Below, one piece after another: positions 1 through 11,898 of a DNA stretch of 64,000 bases (position 1 is the first letter of the stretch; the number at the start of each line of letters is the position of its first letter). The notes under the pieces were generated by a model. The model had not been told where the DNA came from, did not search any database, and was given only the letters and a program-made list of their open reading frames with translations. This stretch comes from Antitrichia curtipendula (Eukaryota; Streptophyta; Bryopsida; Hypnales; Leucodontaceae): NCBI GenBank assembly GCA_951230915.1, contig OX579638.1:20974696-21038695 (forward strand), in the 5' to 3' direction. A program made the translations under genes and the position numbers.

Positions 1-611
1 AGGGCATTTCTTTGCAGAAATCGTATCAGTTTATGTATACGAGACCTCAAGTGATTCCGTTCTAGGAGTTGCGAACTCGCCTTAGAAAAGCTGAACGTCA
101 AATGCTTCTTTTTTGGCTGTTAGAGTAAGAGGGTCTGCAGCAATTCACATTGAGTTCTAGTAGTATTTTCTGGTGATTTTTAAATGGCGAGGGCATTAGC
201 GCGTCACGTATCTGCTCCCTTGGACAGTGGGCAAGACCCGAAGTGATTCTTGCCTGACTGTTTTTCCTCTGCTGGTGGTGCTGCAGGCACATGTTGGTGT
301 TGCAGTAACAGAGATTAGCGTCGAATGTAGAATCTCTGCTTGGGCCCTCAAATGTGCTGCCGAATGGCACACCGGACGTACGGATCATCGACACTGAAGC
401 CCTGCAGGAATGGATCGTGGGATAGGGAAGAAGGCACAACCAGTGTGTTTTTCAATTCACGTAGTGCAGCTTCTTCACCTTCGACACCCATGAGTGATCA
501 TGAGTTCTACATCCTCCCTTCCCACAAATCATTGTCCCTCACATATTACTGTAATTCTTTCCCTGAAGACTGGCCCATCAGACGCTGACCCCCTTTCCCC
601 GTGAAGAGAAC
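1..611. other. upstream region of the LRR receptor kinase gene
   Basis: No convincing coding sequence on either strand; the short open frames here lack any recognisable motif. It presumably holds the promoter and 5' UTR of the receptor kinase gene starting at 612. I could not pick out a clear TATA box. Confidence 0.4.
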
Positions 612-3600
612 ATGAATGGGCCCAATGGAAGGGCTCGACTACCTCTGCTGCTATTGACCCTGGTCTTACTCCACGGAGTCTCTGCTCAATCGCTGAAAGA
701 CGATGAGCGGCACTTGTTTGCTTTTTTAAAAGACGTCCTTCCAGATTACACCTCGCTCTACAACGCCTCCGTCCCAACATGTCAGTGGGCAGGGCTGACT
801 TGCATTGGACTGGGCGCTCAGCAACGCATTTACAGGTTAACTCTCGGCGGACTCCAGTTGAATGGCTCGATTCCTTATGGCAGCTTGGGCGCTCTGTCTG
901 CTTTGACGGTGCTGGACCTCTCCAACAACAACCTCAGCGGCGACATTCCTTACGACGTATGGCAGCTGCAGAACTTGGTGCACTTGGGCCTTTCGGGCAA
1001 CAGGTTCAGTGGGGGTGTGCCTTGGGCTGTGAACGGTCTGTACCAGCTGCAAAAGCTGAACCTTGCAGAGAATCTTTTTAGCGGTGAATTGCCTCGCACG
1101 CTGGGTGAGTTGTGGAGTCTGAATCTTTTGGACCTCCACGGGAACAACTTCACCGGGGAAATCCCTCCGCTGGTGAATTCGAAGAACCTCCGGTACCTGG
1201 ACTTGTCCTCGAATCGAATTGCGGGAGATGTGCCGTATGAGACCTTTTGGTATCAGGAGCTTCTGACGTTGAACTTGAGCCGGAATCTGCTGTCTGGAGC
1301 GATTCCCACCGAGTTGAACTGGTTGTGGAGGGTTCGGATTGTAGACTTTTCGCAGAATGGCTTCGTTGGCAACATTCCAAATCTGTCAAACTTAAGACAG
1401 CTACGGGTCTTGAACGTCTCCTCAAACAGGTTGAATGGGAGTTTCCCTGTCAATGTTACCAGGCTTCCTTTTATTCAGTCGATCTCGGTGGCCAACAACA
1501 GTCTCTGGGGTGCCTTGCCATCGCTCCCGTGGGGGATGAGCTCTGAAAATATCAAGGTTCTGGACTGTGCGAATAACTATCTCAGTGGGGGCATTCCTTG
1601 GGGCTTACTTGCGTCGACAAATCTTACCATAGTACGTCTTGGACGGAACTCCTTTTCAGGGCCTGTTCCCAGTAACATTACCGACCAGCTGCAGGAACTG
1701 GACTTGCATGGGAACAACTTCACTGGCGAGATGCCGGCGACGTTGTCAAGGCTAGGCTTCCTGAAGAAGCTGGACATGTCTTCGAATCAGCTCAACGGGA
1801 GCATCCCCTGGGGTATCACGGAGATCACTTCCCTGCAGTACTTGAGCTTGGCAAAGAATCGGTTCCATGCGGGGCCTCTTCCTGATTTTACCCTGATGGC
1901 GAACCTCATGCACCTCAACCTGTCGTCGTGCAACGCAAACGGCAGCATTCCTGCAACGCTCTCTCGGGCAATCAATCTGAGAGTTTTGGACTCCTCCTAC
2001 AACAACCTCACAGGGAAGATCCCTCAAGAGCTCACTGCTTTGACGAACATGACGAATCTGAATCTCTCCTTCAACAACTTCAGTGGGTTAGTACCGTCGG
2101 CAAATAAGTGGAGCTCTTATAACAAATCTTCGTTTGCGGGGAATCCTCTTCTCTGTGGAGTAGTGGTGGACAGAATCTGTCCTTCGGTGCAATCTCCTCC
2201 TTCACCTGTTGTGTCTCCGTCACCTTACTTTGTGCCTCCTTCGCCTGTTGTGAACTCCGCGCCTCCTGCACAGCCTCCAGTCATTGAACCTGCAGCGCAA
2301 TCTGGTAGTGGACTGAAACCGGGTGCAATCGTTGCAATCGTGGTTGGCGGCGTGCTAGCCCTTGCAGCTGCCCTTGTAACATTTCTTCTATTTCACAGGA
2401 AGAAGTACAAGAGCGTGCCGACCAAGGAACTCACCATAGCAAGGTCAGGCCCTGTGACATTCGAAGCGGACCCGGGCGCATGGGCAGCGCAAGTGCTGCA
2501 ACCGGCGTCCATTCCCGTCATCATGTTTGAGAAGCCGCTCCTCAATTTGACATTTGCAGATCTTCTGCACGCCACCAGCAAGTTCCACAAGGACTCGCAG
2601 ATGCCGGATACGCGCTATGGCCTGACGTTCAAGGGCGTGTTGCCGGGAGGCTTTCGAATTGTGGTGAAGGTCCTGTATGATGGAGGACCTGGGAATGAGC
2701 TGGAGAAAGCCGCCCAGTTGGAGGCGTTAGGGAAAATCAGGCACGAGAATCTGGTGTCGCTGGTCGGGTACTGCTTGGTGGGGGGAGAGCGACTCTTGGT
2801 TTACGAGTTCATGGAGAATGGCAACGTGTACAGCCGACTCCACGACTCTTCGGAAGGTACATTCGTTATTACCCAATCCCAAATTCGATACAAGTGCAGA
2901 TGACTTTTGAAAAGTGTGCGTTAATTCTTTTTAACTGAGTTTTGCACACAAATGATCATCAAACGTATTCAGCAAAGAAGGGGAACCGCTGTCTACCCCC
3001 TCTAGCTCTAATTACCATATTAGAAGCACGAAGAATAGAACATCGCGGTTACATAGGTGGAATGGTATAACAGGGTAGAAAGACTGCGCATATCTTTGTG
3101 CATTGTTAACAAATCTTCTGATTCGTGGCAACTTCTGAGCTTATACCTTCCAGCATTGACATAGCAGATTTAACAGCATGAAGTTCAAGGTTTCCTTTTG
3201 CACAATAGAGTAGCTGAAACTAAGGTTTGTTCTGGCACAAATTAAGGTAGAAGATATATGCAGAGATTGGCCCCTGAGGTAAAGTAGAGGTTACATTAGC
3301 CATTCAATACATTAGATTCTCCATTGATCATATAGGGGAACTTTGATTTGTGATAAGTGTGTAAATACTTAACCAATGGACATTTAGATATTTCCATTTG
3401 TTTTTTAGCTTATCACAAACTAAATGTACAAACTTTAAGATGGTGCAAATTTCTAGTTTGTTGTAGGAAAAGGTTCAAAGTTCACCTGTATGGTGATCGG
3501 AACCTCACCCCTGCTCTTGCTGTATGGTGAATGGAGACGTTACATTAGAGTTTACATATTAGATATCCAAGACAGAGTTCCATTCCAATCCTGCGATCTC

Positions 3601-4270
3601 ACCACGACCACATTGTTTGTAAAAACGTGCAGAAGCGCATCACCCAGATCACTGGACCCAAGAGACCTGGGAGGACGCGCACGAGCGTTTCATAGTGAAC
3701 GAGGAATTGAGTTGGCCAGTGCGTCACCGCATCGCCGTAGGAGTGGCTCGAGCTTTAGCCTTTTTGCACCACGGGTGTTCTCCGAACGTGATCCACCGCG
3801 ACGTCACTTCCAGCAACGTCCTCCTGGACTCCCACTACGAGCCTCACTTAGCCGGCTGTGGCCTGGCAGGCTTGGTAGAACCAGCCAAGCTCGCCTCCTC
3901 CGTGATGGGCGGCACCTTGGGCTACATCCCTCCGGAGTACGGTCAGACGTGGAACGCCACCCCTCGTGGGGACGTCTACAGTTTCGGTGTGGTGTTGCTG
4001 GAGCTTGTGACTGGGAAGAGGCCCACGGGACACTATTTCCACGACAGCTATGGAGGGAATTTAGTCGGGTGGGTGCGCGCTTTGATTCGGGAGAAGCAGG
4101 GATACAAGTGCTTGGATCCCAAGCTTCTGAGCACGGGCGTGGAAAGCGAGATGCTGGAGAGTCTGAGAATAGGGTACCTTTGCACGGCGGAGCTGCCCAC
4201 CAAGCGGCCCACCATGCAGCAGGTCGTGGGATTGCTGAAAGATATCCACGTCGAGGTGACGTACATGTAG
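612..4270 (+). CDS. LRR receptor-like kinase, probable pseudokinase (two exons)
   Basis: Exons 612-2856 and 3648-4270; intron 2857-3647 starts GT in GAAG|GTACAT and ends in CACCCAG. The phase-1 junction rebuilds an Asp codon, giving 955 aa. A signal peptide covers about residues 1-26. Roughly 20 leucine-rich repeats follow to about residue 500, then a Pro/Ser-rich stretch (about 518-560), a transmembrane helix (about 570-597) and a kinase domain from about 635. The layout, with the WTQETWED insert and the RPTMQQVVGLLKDI ending, closely resembles the Arabidopsis At2g24230-type LRR-RLKs as I remember them. The VVK lysine and the HRD motif (798-800) are present. The DFG position reads GCG (818-820) and the glycine loop lacks its GxGxxG pattern, so catalysis is doubtful. 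It probably acts at the plasma membrane as a signalling partner; the ligand is unknown. Confidence 0.9.
3300..3545. repeat. dispersed repeat copy 1 (in receptor kinase intron)
   Basis: This part of the intron resembles 9470-9735 in the first intron of the minus-strand zinc-finger gene. Shared landmarks in order include TAAGATGGTG, TTTCTAG, TTGTTGTAGGAAAAGG, GAACCTC and TGAAT.GAGAC.TTACATT. The copies are diverged, with small indels. No terminal repeats or coding capacity are visible. Confidence 0.6.
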
Positions 4271-5526
4271 GGCAGTCGATTGATTGTTGTATCAGTATAG
4301 CTAGCTTGTTGCCACCTCGATCTGCACAGATCAGAGGCTTTGTGCAAGGTACTACTATGGCGCTAGTTTAGTAGAGCATTTACCGCTATTTTTTTTGTCG
4401 AGTTGGAACTGAACTCTTCTTGCTCAACACTCAGGAGGTGTTCCATTTGATTCATTCATTCCTGGACTGCAGTTGACGTTCTTGTGGAGGCGCATGCGAT
4501 TTATAAATTTGTGGAGGATTGTGTACATGGAAGTAGATGGTCTGACTTTACATGGGTGTGGATGGCATTAGACTCTTTTACTTTCACGGGCAATTCAGTC
4601 TGTATGGAGTGTATAACAAGGCATTGGATTCGTCAGCAGTGACCGATGAAGTCTCCCAGAATTGGAATTTGCAGTAAGCATTCGATTTTTTAAGGACTAA
4701 AGAGCAGTTGTGTGGTGTCCCTGGGTTTCTAATACACGTCTAATATTGCAAGTTTGCGTGAGAGAGTGACAGCAATCAAAGAATTGAATCTAGTTCTGAA
4801 ATTTCCACGAATCACTCCATATCTCTGGCGGGCTGCATAATTATTGTCCAACAGTGTTGGAGACGCTCAACTTTTGACTAACGGCAAAGAAAAAGATATC
4901 ATGCTGAATGGAAGGTTCAATACCCATCTTTAGGAAAAATTAAAATCTTCTTACTTTGAATTTAAACGTTTGTACACCACCGACTATTACAAACAGGTGA
5001 ACCAACTACAATTTAGCTACAGTGAAAAGGATGCGCGGTCAGCACTGCTCCAGAATGTTATGCACATTGGGCTCAGGCCCACGACACGTGCTATTTACCC
5101 GAATCACAGTCCTTACCAGAGAGCCTGCCAGTCTCCTAATCAGAACTATGAGGCGCTTCACAAATTTGTAACCCGAAAGCTCTCCAAGCAAACTGGACAG
5201 TCCTTCCTGCCGTGAATCCATCAAAGATTGAAGTCACAATTTGTAAATACTTGTATAACTTCATTTGGACAAGAAAAAACCCTTTGAACTCAGAGTAAAT
5301 CTAGTTTGTAACAAAAAATCTGCACTCAAGTGCATGGATGAGAAGTTAATTACGCGCTTAGAGAATTGGATCTATGGCCACTAGAAAACAGTGTCCAAAT
5401 CAAATTGTTCTAAGCGACAAAACACGCCTGAATCAACACAACTTTGTTGATTCATGTCCAAATCAAGCCATCCGGCACTGTTTTCTAGTAGTCGACTAAC
5501 TAACGGACTTGACTAGCACTGTGTAT
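4271..5526. other. intergenic region between two convergent genes
   Basis: No gene is supported here. It holds the 3' UTRs of the plus-strand receptor kinase and the minus-strand zinc-finger gene. Short open frames at 4970-5215 and 5039-5224 show no motif or splice context. Confidence 0.4.
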
Positions 5527-8500
5527 TCACCTGGCAGTCTCCTCCCGGTCGTGCACCTTGTTGTGAATCTTCTGCAGGCGTCGCCGCTCCTCGCGGGCTT
5601 TGGTGCTCTCCTGCTTGAACAGCCGCGCATCTTCCATCCACAGCTGCATCATTTGCGCCCTTTCCTGCCGTTGCTGCAATCCCGTTTGATCAACCCCACC
5701 CCCAAGCTCATCATCGGGATCACAAATGTGTCTAGATTTAGCAAAGCTTCTACCAAAACTTTTTTTCTTGCTACAAAAAATGTCAATAACACTGTTAAAT
5801 TTGAAATTTTAGCACAATTAGTAGTGTTTTTAGCAACTTAAGCAACTTATGAAAATCACATTTGGGACCAGTTCATTTTGCAGTCGTCTTGGGAACCTGT
5901 ATCAGTTACATTGTTGCAGAATTCAAAAGGGAGTGGCAAAGGGACGTGATCTTACCTTGGCTTTGCGGCACCGGACGACGAGAATGGCTTTCTCTTGCGC
6001 GGCTCGAAGGGCTTTGTGCTGCTCCTCCTTCTCTTGCTTCCACATCTCTTTCGTCACTCCGAGCTCCATTCGCATCTTGAGAAACTTGTCGCAAGCTCTG
6101 TTGATCGACGAGCATCCGCAATCAGTCGTGGGTAGGGTTTCATAGTCGTAGCCACTCGCATCGTTGGAGGTTCTTATGCATCCACTTGTCATTTTAACAT
6201 TCTTGAACTTCAAGACAGGGGACCCTTTTCTTTCCATAAATCAAGGCCCCTTTCACTGTAAAAACATCTTGAATGCAATCTTACGCATGTACAGTACAGT
6301 GGGCCACTGTAACACGAATATATTCTTGTTACAGGACCTCTGCCCTCCCATTCGAGAATGTTATGATGGTGCACTCGCATTTTTCAGCAACTCTTTCACA
6401 CTAATAGTTTTTTCCACTCAAGGACGGAGGTCGGTAATAATTCTCAGCTTTTTAAACTCAATTTCAAGTTTCGTGATTGAAGAGCCATCTTCATGCTGCC
6501 AATGGCAGAGGCTCATCTGTCTCCAATTAGAAAATTGAGAGAAGTTGAGTTTCCAAGTACTCAGCACGTTCTAATGCCTCTCTTATGAATGGCCGATTTC
6601 AGAGATGAAGGACTGTTAGAAAGATTTCATTGTTGGTTAGAAAGTTCCTTTTATTCTTCAATGATTGTTGCAACGTTGGAAACTGTCATTCATCTCCGGG
6701 ACCTTGTTGAAAAGCTTTCAATGTTGCAGACTTATCCTCATGCGCTGCTCAACTGTAGTGAAACGGTGAATTCAAGCACAATGGGTGAGAACAAAATTCC
6801 CTCAGAATACGTCTGCAACATTAGAAGCTCGAATTCCTTCCGTTCCAGCTCCTTCCAGCTTCCAACAGAGAAAGCTTCGAACTCCCCTTCCTAATGATTC
6901 CAACGATGGAAGCTTTCAATGTTGGCTTCTAATTGACCTCCCAAAACTACTCAAAACGGGGTATTTATCCTCCCATTCCAACGTTGGAAGAACTCAGCGT
7001 CGAGCTAGCATTTTGCCTCCGAAACTACTCTGAAATCTGGCTACTAGGTTTGTGAGAGTTGGTTGGATTTGAGTGGGTGCATTCAAGAGGAGATGATGTG
7101 ATGCAATGGGATAGCAGGGTTACTCTTTGCGGTGGACTTCATCCGCGAGCTCTTGAAACTGCTCCCGCACTTCCTCCACTTGTTGCAGCCACATGAGATG
7201 ATCCTCCCGAAACTGACCTTCAATCTGCGCCATGTGCTCCTTGATCTTGCGCTTGCACGCCGGAGAGTACGTCTTGATTCGTTTCAGGCCGGCCCGGAAC
7301 CCCTGGTCGATCGCCACCAGCTGCATTGGATATGGGAGATCAGTCGATTGACCCACCATTGTGGTTTAGGGTGCAGCCTTAGAGCTGATTTAGTTGGCTA
7401 TGGCGATCGCAGAGTTAGGGTGGAGCACTTGTGTGTGAATGAATGGACCTGAGGAGAGTCACGAAGGACGCGTTGCATTTCGAATCTCTGCGCGGAGGAT
7501 TTGAAATTCTGCGCCCAGCGGTCCAACACGCAGCTGGTGCGGTGAATCTGCTTCGGGTCGAAGAGCTTCTTCCCCGGGATGTCGTCGGGGTCGTCCAGCG
7601 TCAGCTGCAGCCCCAGCGCTTCCTTCAGGGACTCGCACCTTGTCGCAACATCACTTGAATCACATCACGTGCAACAACAACTCATCGTCATCAAAAATGA
7701 TCTTCAGCTCATTCCAGCGAGAATCTCCACAAATTATTTGCGTATGATCCGTTTGATAAGAATCTACGCTTACTGCGAACTTTCGATATGTCACGAGCCC
7801 TTTCAACGATTTCTACGCTTTTAGTTGTGTGTCTGTGTGGTGGTGGCATGGATCCCGAGCTTACTTGGTGATGGCCGTGCTGGACACCATTTCGGAAGGC
7901 TTCCCCGCGCCTAGCAGTTCATCGCTCTTCTCCATCTCGTCGACACCTTTCGTCGACTCTCCCGATTTCCAGGACAGTTTCGACTCCTTCTTGATGACGT
8001 TCCTGTTGACGATTTCCTTCTCTCCAACATAGCCCACCTGTTGATCATCATGTAGCCCAACATCGTCACTTCTTTGCGACTATAGCAACGCAGTCTGAAA
8101 ACACAAGGCGGGCAGGACAGCAAGCCGATTGAGGAGCTCACCTTGGAAGCTGGAAAGACGAATACATGCCGTTGCTCTTCATCTCCCTCTCCATGCGCAT
8201 AAACAGCCAACACCTCTCGCAACCTCGGTTTCACCACCCCTTGCTGCCCCCCTTCTTCCTGCTTCAAGATGTGACCCACTTCATGAAACTCCTCGTTTTC
8301 GACGATGAGGATATCCGGCCGCCAGTGCTGTCCATTTGTTCTCTTCTCCGCTTGTTGTTGCAAGCGCTGTGCATCCATTTGGTGCGTGATGTCGACGGCA
8401 CACGGAGTAGTGGTGGGAGGAGGGGATGCTGGTGTTGTTGTTGATGCGACGTTCGCTGCAGGAACAACTTTCTCGTGATTCTCGACCATCTTGTCGAAGA

Positions 8501-10163
8501 GGGCTTCCTGGAGAGCTCGAAAGTAGCCGCGGTGTTGCCAGGGCATTTGTTTGCTGTACTTCTGGGCGTGAATGAGGAGCGCGTCCCAGCCTTTGAACTT
8601 GCGGGGATTTCTGCACACGGCGCAGGTGGTTTCGTCGTCTGGGTCGTCGCTGGAGGTCGCGTCTAGGGGTGGCATTCGCCTCCGAGCGCGGTGGTTGGTA
8701 CCGAAATTCCACTTCTCCAGTTCCTGGGAGTCATTCACGAAATGATAGATCATAAACTTGCCACTGAACGCACAGCTTAAGTTTTTAAATGACTTAGCAA
8801 ATTCAAACTTACATTTACATGATTTGAAACTTCTTACAACTACTGACAATGTACTAGTCCACTTTCTACAAGAAAAATAGTTCCAGAAACATGTAAGTCT
8901 TCCTGACACGCCACACAGTCTGATGTCGGAAACATCCCACTCACCGCACCTTAAGTTTTTTAACGACTTAGCAAATTCAAGCCTTTGTTCGTATGAATTG
9001 AAACTTCTTACAACTACTGGCAATTGAGTCAACCACTGTCTACAAGAACAACATTTAAAGAATTGTGTATGTCTTCTGATTTATGAAGCATCTAGTGACG
9101 AACTTCCAAATTTCATAAGATCGAAACAATAGCTTCCCGTCACCTCACATCCACCACACTAATGTTATTTTCACCTCTGAAAAGAGTAAAAGCTGGCCAT
9201 ACAATACTGTTTCTTGCAACTCTACAATCAACGACTGCGTGGATGACGTGCCCAAGAAGGAAAACCACAACCTTCGAACAATATGAACAAAAATTTCTTT
9301 GCAACCATTAATTCTGCACAATTAGTGTGGTTAATTCGAATGTGGTGAGTGCGTGGAGGGAAGTGTGTATGTATACCCTATGCGCGTGACTTTGCACGCA
9401 CTTACAATTGCAAGATAGTGGAACTCACACTCAGCTGCCCTTAGACTCAGAGTAAGGTACAGGCTCCATTAAGCATACAGTACTGTGTATTAGAGGTTCC
9501 ATTGACCATTTAAATGTGAGCTTCGATTTCTTCTACTCATAAAAATACTTAATCTAAATTGACATTTAGTTTTTTGCAATTAATTTTTAGCTAAACACAG
9601 AGTGAAATCTGTATAATTTAAGATGGTGTATGTTTCTAGGTCAATTGTTGTAGGAAAAGGGTTCAACGTAACTCACTCGTTATGTGAATGGAACCTCTCC
9701 ATTACTGTATAGTGAATTGAGACTTTACATTGCTTACCTTCTTGACGAGGGGCAACATGCTGAGGTACGACACTTCCTCCATTTTCATATCCAAACTGGA
9801 GGCGGATCGCGTGCTGGCGCCACTCCAAATGGGCTGTGCCGGTACGGTGTTCGCTTTCGCTGTAGTCGCGCTGTCCGGAATGTGACAAACTGATGCTTGT
9901 TGTTGCTGTTGTCGTCCATGGCCATAGCTGACTTGTGGACACCCAAACTGGATCTGCGTCTTGTATTGACTCCGGTGAATCTCGGCGGTGTATCGCTCTC
10001 CCCACTGTGGATTCTCTCTGCAGCAGCTGGTACTCTCGGACCAGGAGTTGTGGCAGTCTTGCGGGTAGTCGCGGTGGTAGGACAAGTCCTTGAGACGCTT
10101 GGTGGGCGATGGCACGGCTTGATCTTCCATATAATCATACGGATACCCTCGCTTGTGATCCAT
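5527..10163 (-). CDS. SGS3-like zinc-finger / coiled-coil protein (seven exons)
   Basis: Minus-strand exons, 5' to 3': 10163-9738, 8723-8142, 8079-7865, 7638-7449, 7320-7124, 6097-5956, 5673-5527. All junctions are GT-AG and phase-consistent, giving 632 aa; Arabidopsis SGS3 is about 625 aa. The N-terminus (1-142) is polar and Gln-rich. A zinc-finger-like motif has C176, C179, H194 and H206 with WDALLIHAQ and HRGYFRALQEAL, matching the zf-XS pattern of SGS3. A weaker XS-like segment follows (about 265-330). Residues about 472-632 are a charged coiled coil. SGS3 binds RNA and works with RDR6 in making secondary siRNAs; that role here is inference. Weak points are the exon 2 and exon 3 acceptors. 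A GTGAAT just at the stop could be a splice donor to further exons. Confidence 0.6.
8776..9062. repeat. tandem duplication, about 174 bp unit
   Basis: The stretch starting CTTAAGTTTTTAAATGACTT at 8776 recurs at 8950 with the same order of landmarks (GACTTAGCAAATTCAA, GAAACTTCTTACAACTACTG, CTACAAGAA). It lies in the first intron of the minus-strand zinc-finger gene. It keeps one frame open and so creates a spurious extension of exon 2. Confidence 0.7.
9470..9735. repeat. dispersed repeat copy 2 (in zinc-finger gene intron)
   Basis: This is the counterpart of 3300-3545. Its right edge runs to within a few bases of the proposed exon 1 splice donor at 9737, so the donor may have been supplied or shaped by the repeat. 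Confidence 0.55.
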
Positions 10164-10960
10164 ACTTGGCAATATATGCTATTAAGCAAGCAAGCAAGCT
10201 CGGTGTTTGATCTTAATAACTGGATTCACACAAGCCTACTCACGGCGCTCTCAATTCTCTCACCGTGCTCACCCATTTGACAGTGGCACTCACAACATTG
10301 ACAGCACAGGAGAAACATGCACCTTGGAAGCGAGATATGTTGATCTTTATCACTGTAGATACTCCTCAGGTTACAAATTGGTGCAAGTTTTGGGCACTGA
10401 GTAGCATAATTGGAAGTCCATCTGCAGCGTAGAAATTATGTACATCTCGTGATTGTTCGAATGCTTGCTTCATGCTGGATTCAAACTTAGTTTACATGGA
10501 TCCCTGGAGGTGGTCTTGAGAGTGCAGGCAGGGATTGATTAATGACTGTCGAGGCAAGGGATTTGCAGCCGTTGTAACAATTACAACGTCTGTATGAGTG
10601 ATCAATGCGGAAGAAATGGCATTGTGAACGTGGCGGGCGAGAGTACCGTGGGCGTGAAAGAGTGTGGGTTCTACTGAGATCTTGGGAACTCCGAGATTGC
10701 TGCATCACACACCACTTCAGTGTTAAGGTGAAGCAGCCTCTTACCATCCTAATTCCAATTCCTTCTTCATGTACCCTGCGGTGTACATTTTCGTTCCCAA
10801 ATGTATCCCATCGGTACATAAGGGCGCAATTGAGATGAGGACGGTGGTAGGCTAGTTCACCTTAATTCCTCCTGTACTGTATTTTGTCGTGCAAGTCTCT
10901 TGTGGTCCACCTGTCTTTCAACCTTGGTCTCCATACTTTTTGTTTCGGTGACAACTTCAA
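10164..10960. other. upstream region of the zinc-finger gene
   Basis: No gene is supported. The small open frames on both strands (10207-10404, 10487-10819, 10605-10838) overlap one another and lack motifs. It probably contains the minus-strand promoter and 5' UTR. Confidence 0.35.
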
Positions 10961-10970
10961 ATCTAATGGC

Positions 10971-11414
10971 CTCTTCACACTATGGCCGTTCAAGTCGAGA
11001 GGTCGTGGGATTGAGAGTCCAAACTTTGTCGAGAGTTCAAAGGAAAAGGCTAATAAAATTTAATAAAAAGTTGGATTTGGAGCCTTTGGCCAACCATAGT
11101 GTGAAGTCTCCAAAGGCCTAGTCAAAAGTTCAAAGCCATATCATTTCAAATTTAATGGTTGAGATCTTGTCAATATTTTATTTTTTGTTAATTTTTGGGT
11201 TTTGAAATTTGACAGACTCTTGACTAGAGTTTGGGTCTCCACTTTGGATGATCGATCCAAACTCCAATCCAGAGTCCATTCAATTTTGTGCCATACAAGT
11301 GACATACTTTGGATTTTGGTGCATAGTGTGAAGGGTCGAGAGGCCAAACTCAAGGTTTCATGGCCTCCATTGGTAGAAACGAACGGACTTTCAACCTTTG
11401 GCCATAGTGTGAAG
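10971..11414. mobile_element. MITE-like element with CTTCACACTATGGCC ends
   Basis: CTTCACACTATGGCC at about 10973 is matched in inverse orientation by GGCCATAGTGTGAAG near 11400-11414. A third, internal copy (GGCCAACCATAGTGTGAAG, about 11088-11106) also faces inward. There is no coding capacity. The outer bases (GGGGTACTTCACAC on the right, read inward) would fit an hAT-type nonautonomous element, but I see no matching 8-bp target duplication. Confidence 0.5.
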
Positions 11415-11898
11415 TACCCCTAAGCGTAAGTCAAAAGACGCTTGATTGGACAATGCATTTGGATTCACAACTGTAAAGGGACAATTTAAAAGAAAATGTT
11501 GTGGAATGGAGACAGGGTTGATAACAAAATAAAAGTGTCTTTAGCTAATGTAAATGCACTTAATTGTGCCCCCTTTCTAAATCCTACCCCAAATATATAT
11601 TGCCTCTCTTAATGAGAGCCTCGGCATACATTTCTATACATCTATTTTGAGCTCTTTGAAAATTCAAAGTTAATTTCACATACTATCCAAAAAAATTGCA
11701 AAAAATAAAAGAATCTAAAATATTCTTTGAACTTCCTACAAGATACAATTAAAAATAGGTAATTTAGCAATAGGAACAATGCTCAATTGCTTAATCAAAA
11801 CAAGGAGTAATTACCTTACTTTACATGGAATGAAATCACTAACTTTTCATTTCCATCTCATGTGCAATGCACAACCTTTCATCATTTAGCTAGTGTTA
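11415..11898. other. AT-rich intergenic sequence
   Basis: AT-rich sequence with no gene, RNA gene or clear repeat that I can identify. Confidence 0.3.

Noticed and set aside
98..439. 113-aa minus ORF upstream of the receptor kinase
   Set aside because: No motif, and it overlaps the likely promoter.
3490..4371. 293-aa plus ORF overlapping receptor kinase exon 2
   Set aside because: Different frame from the kinase motifs; it is a GC-rich shadow of the real exon.
8281..8712. 143-aa minus ORF in another frame of exon 2
   Set aside because: Shadow of the zinc-finger gene's second exon, which has the motif and matching splice phases.
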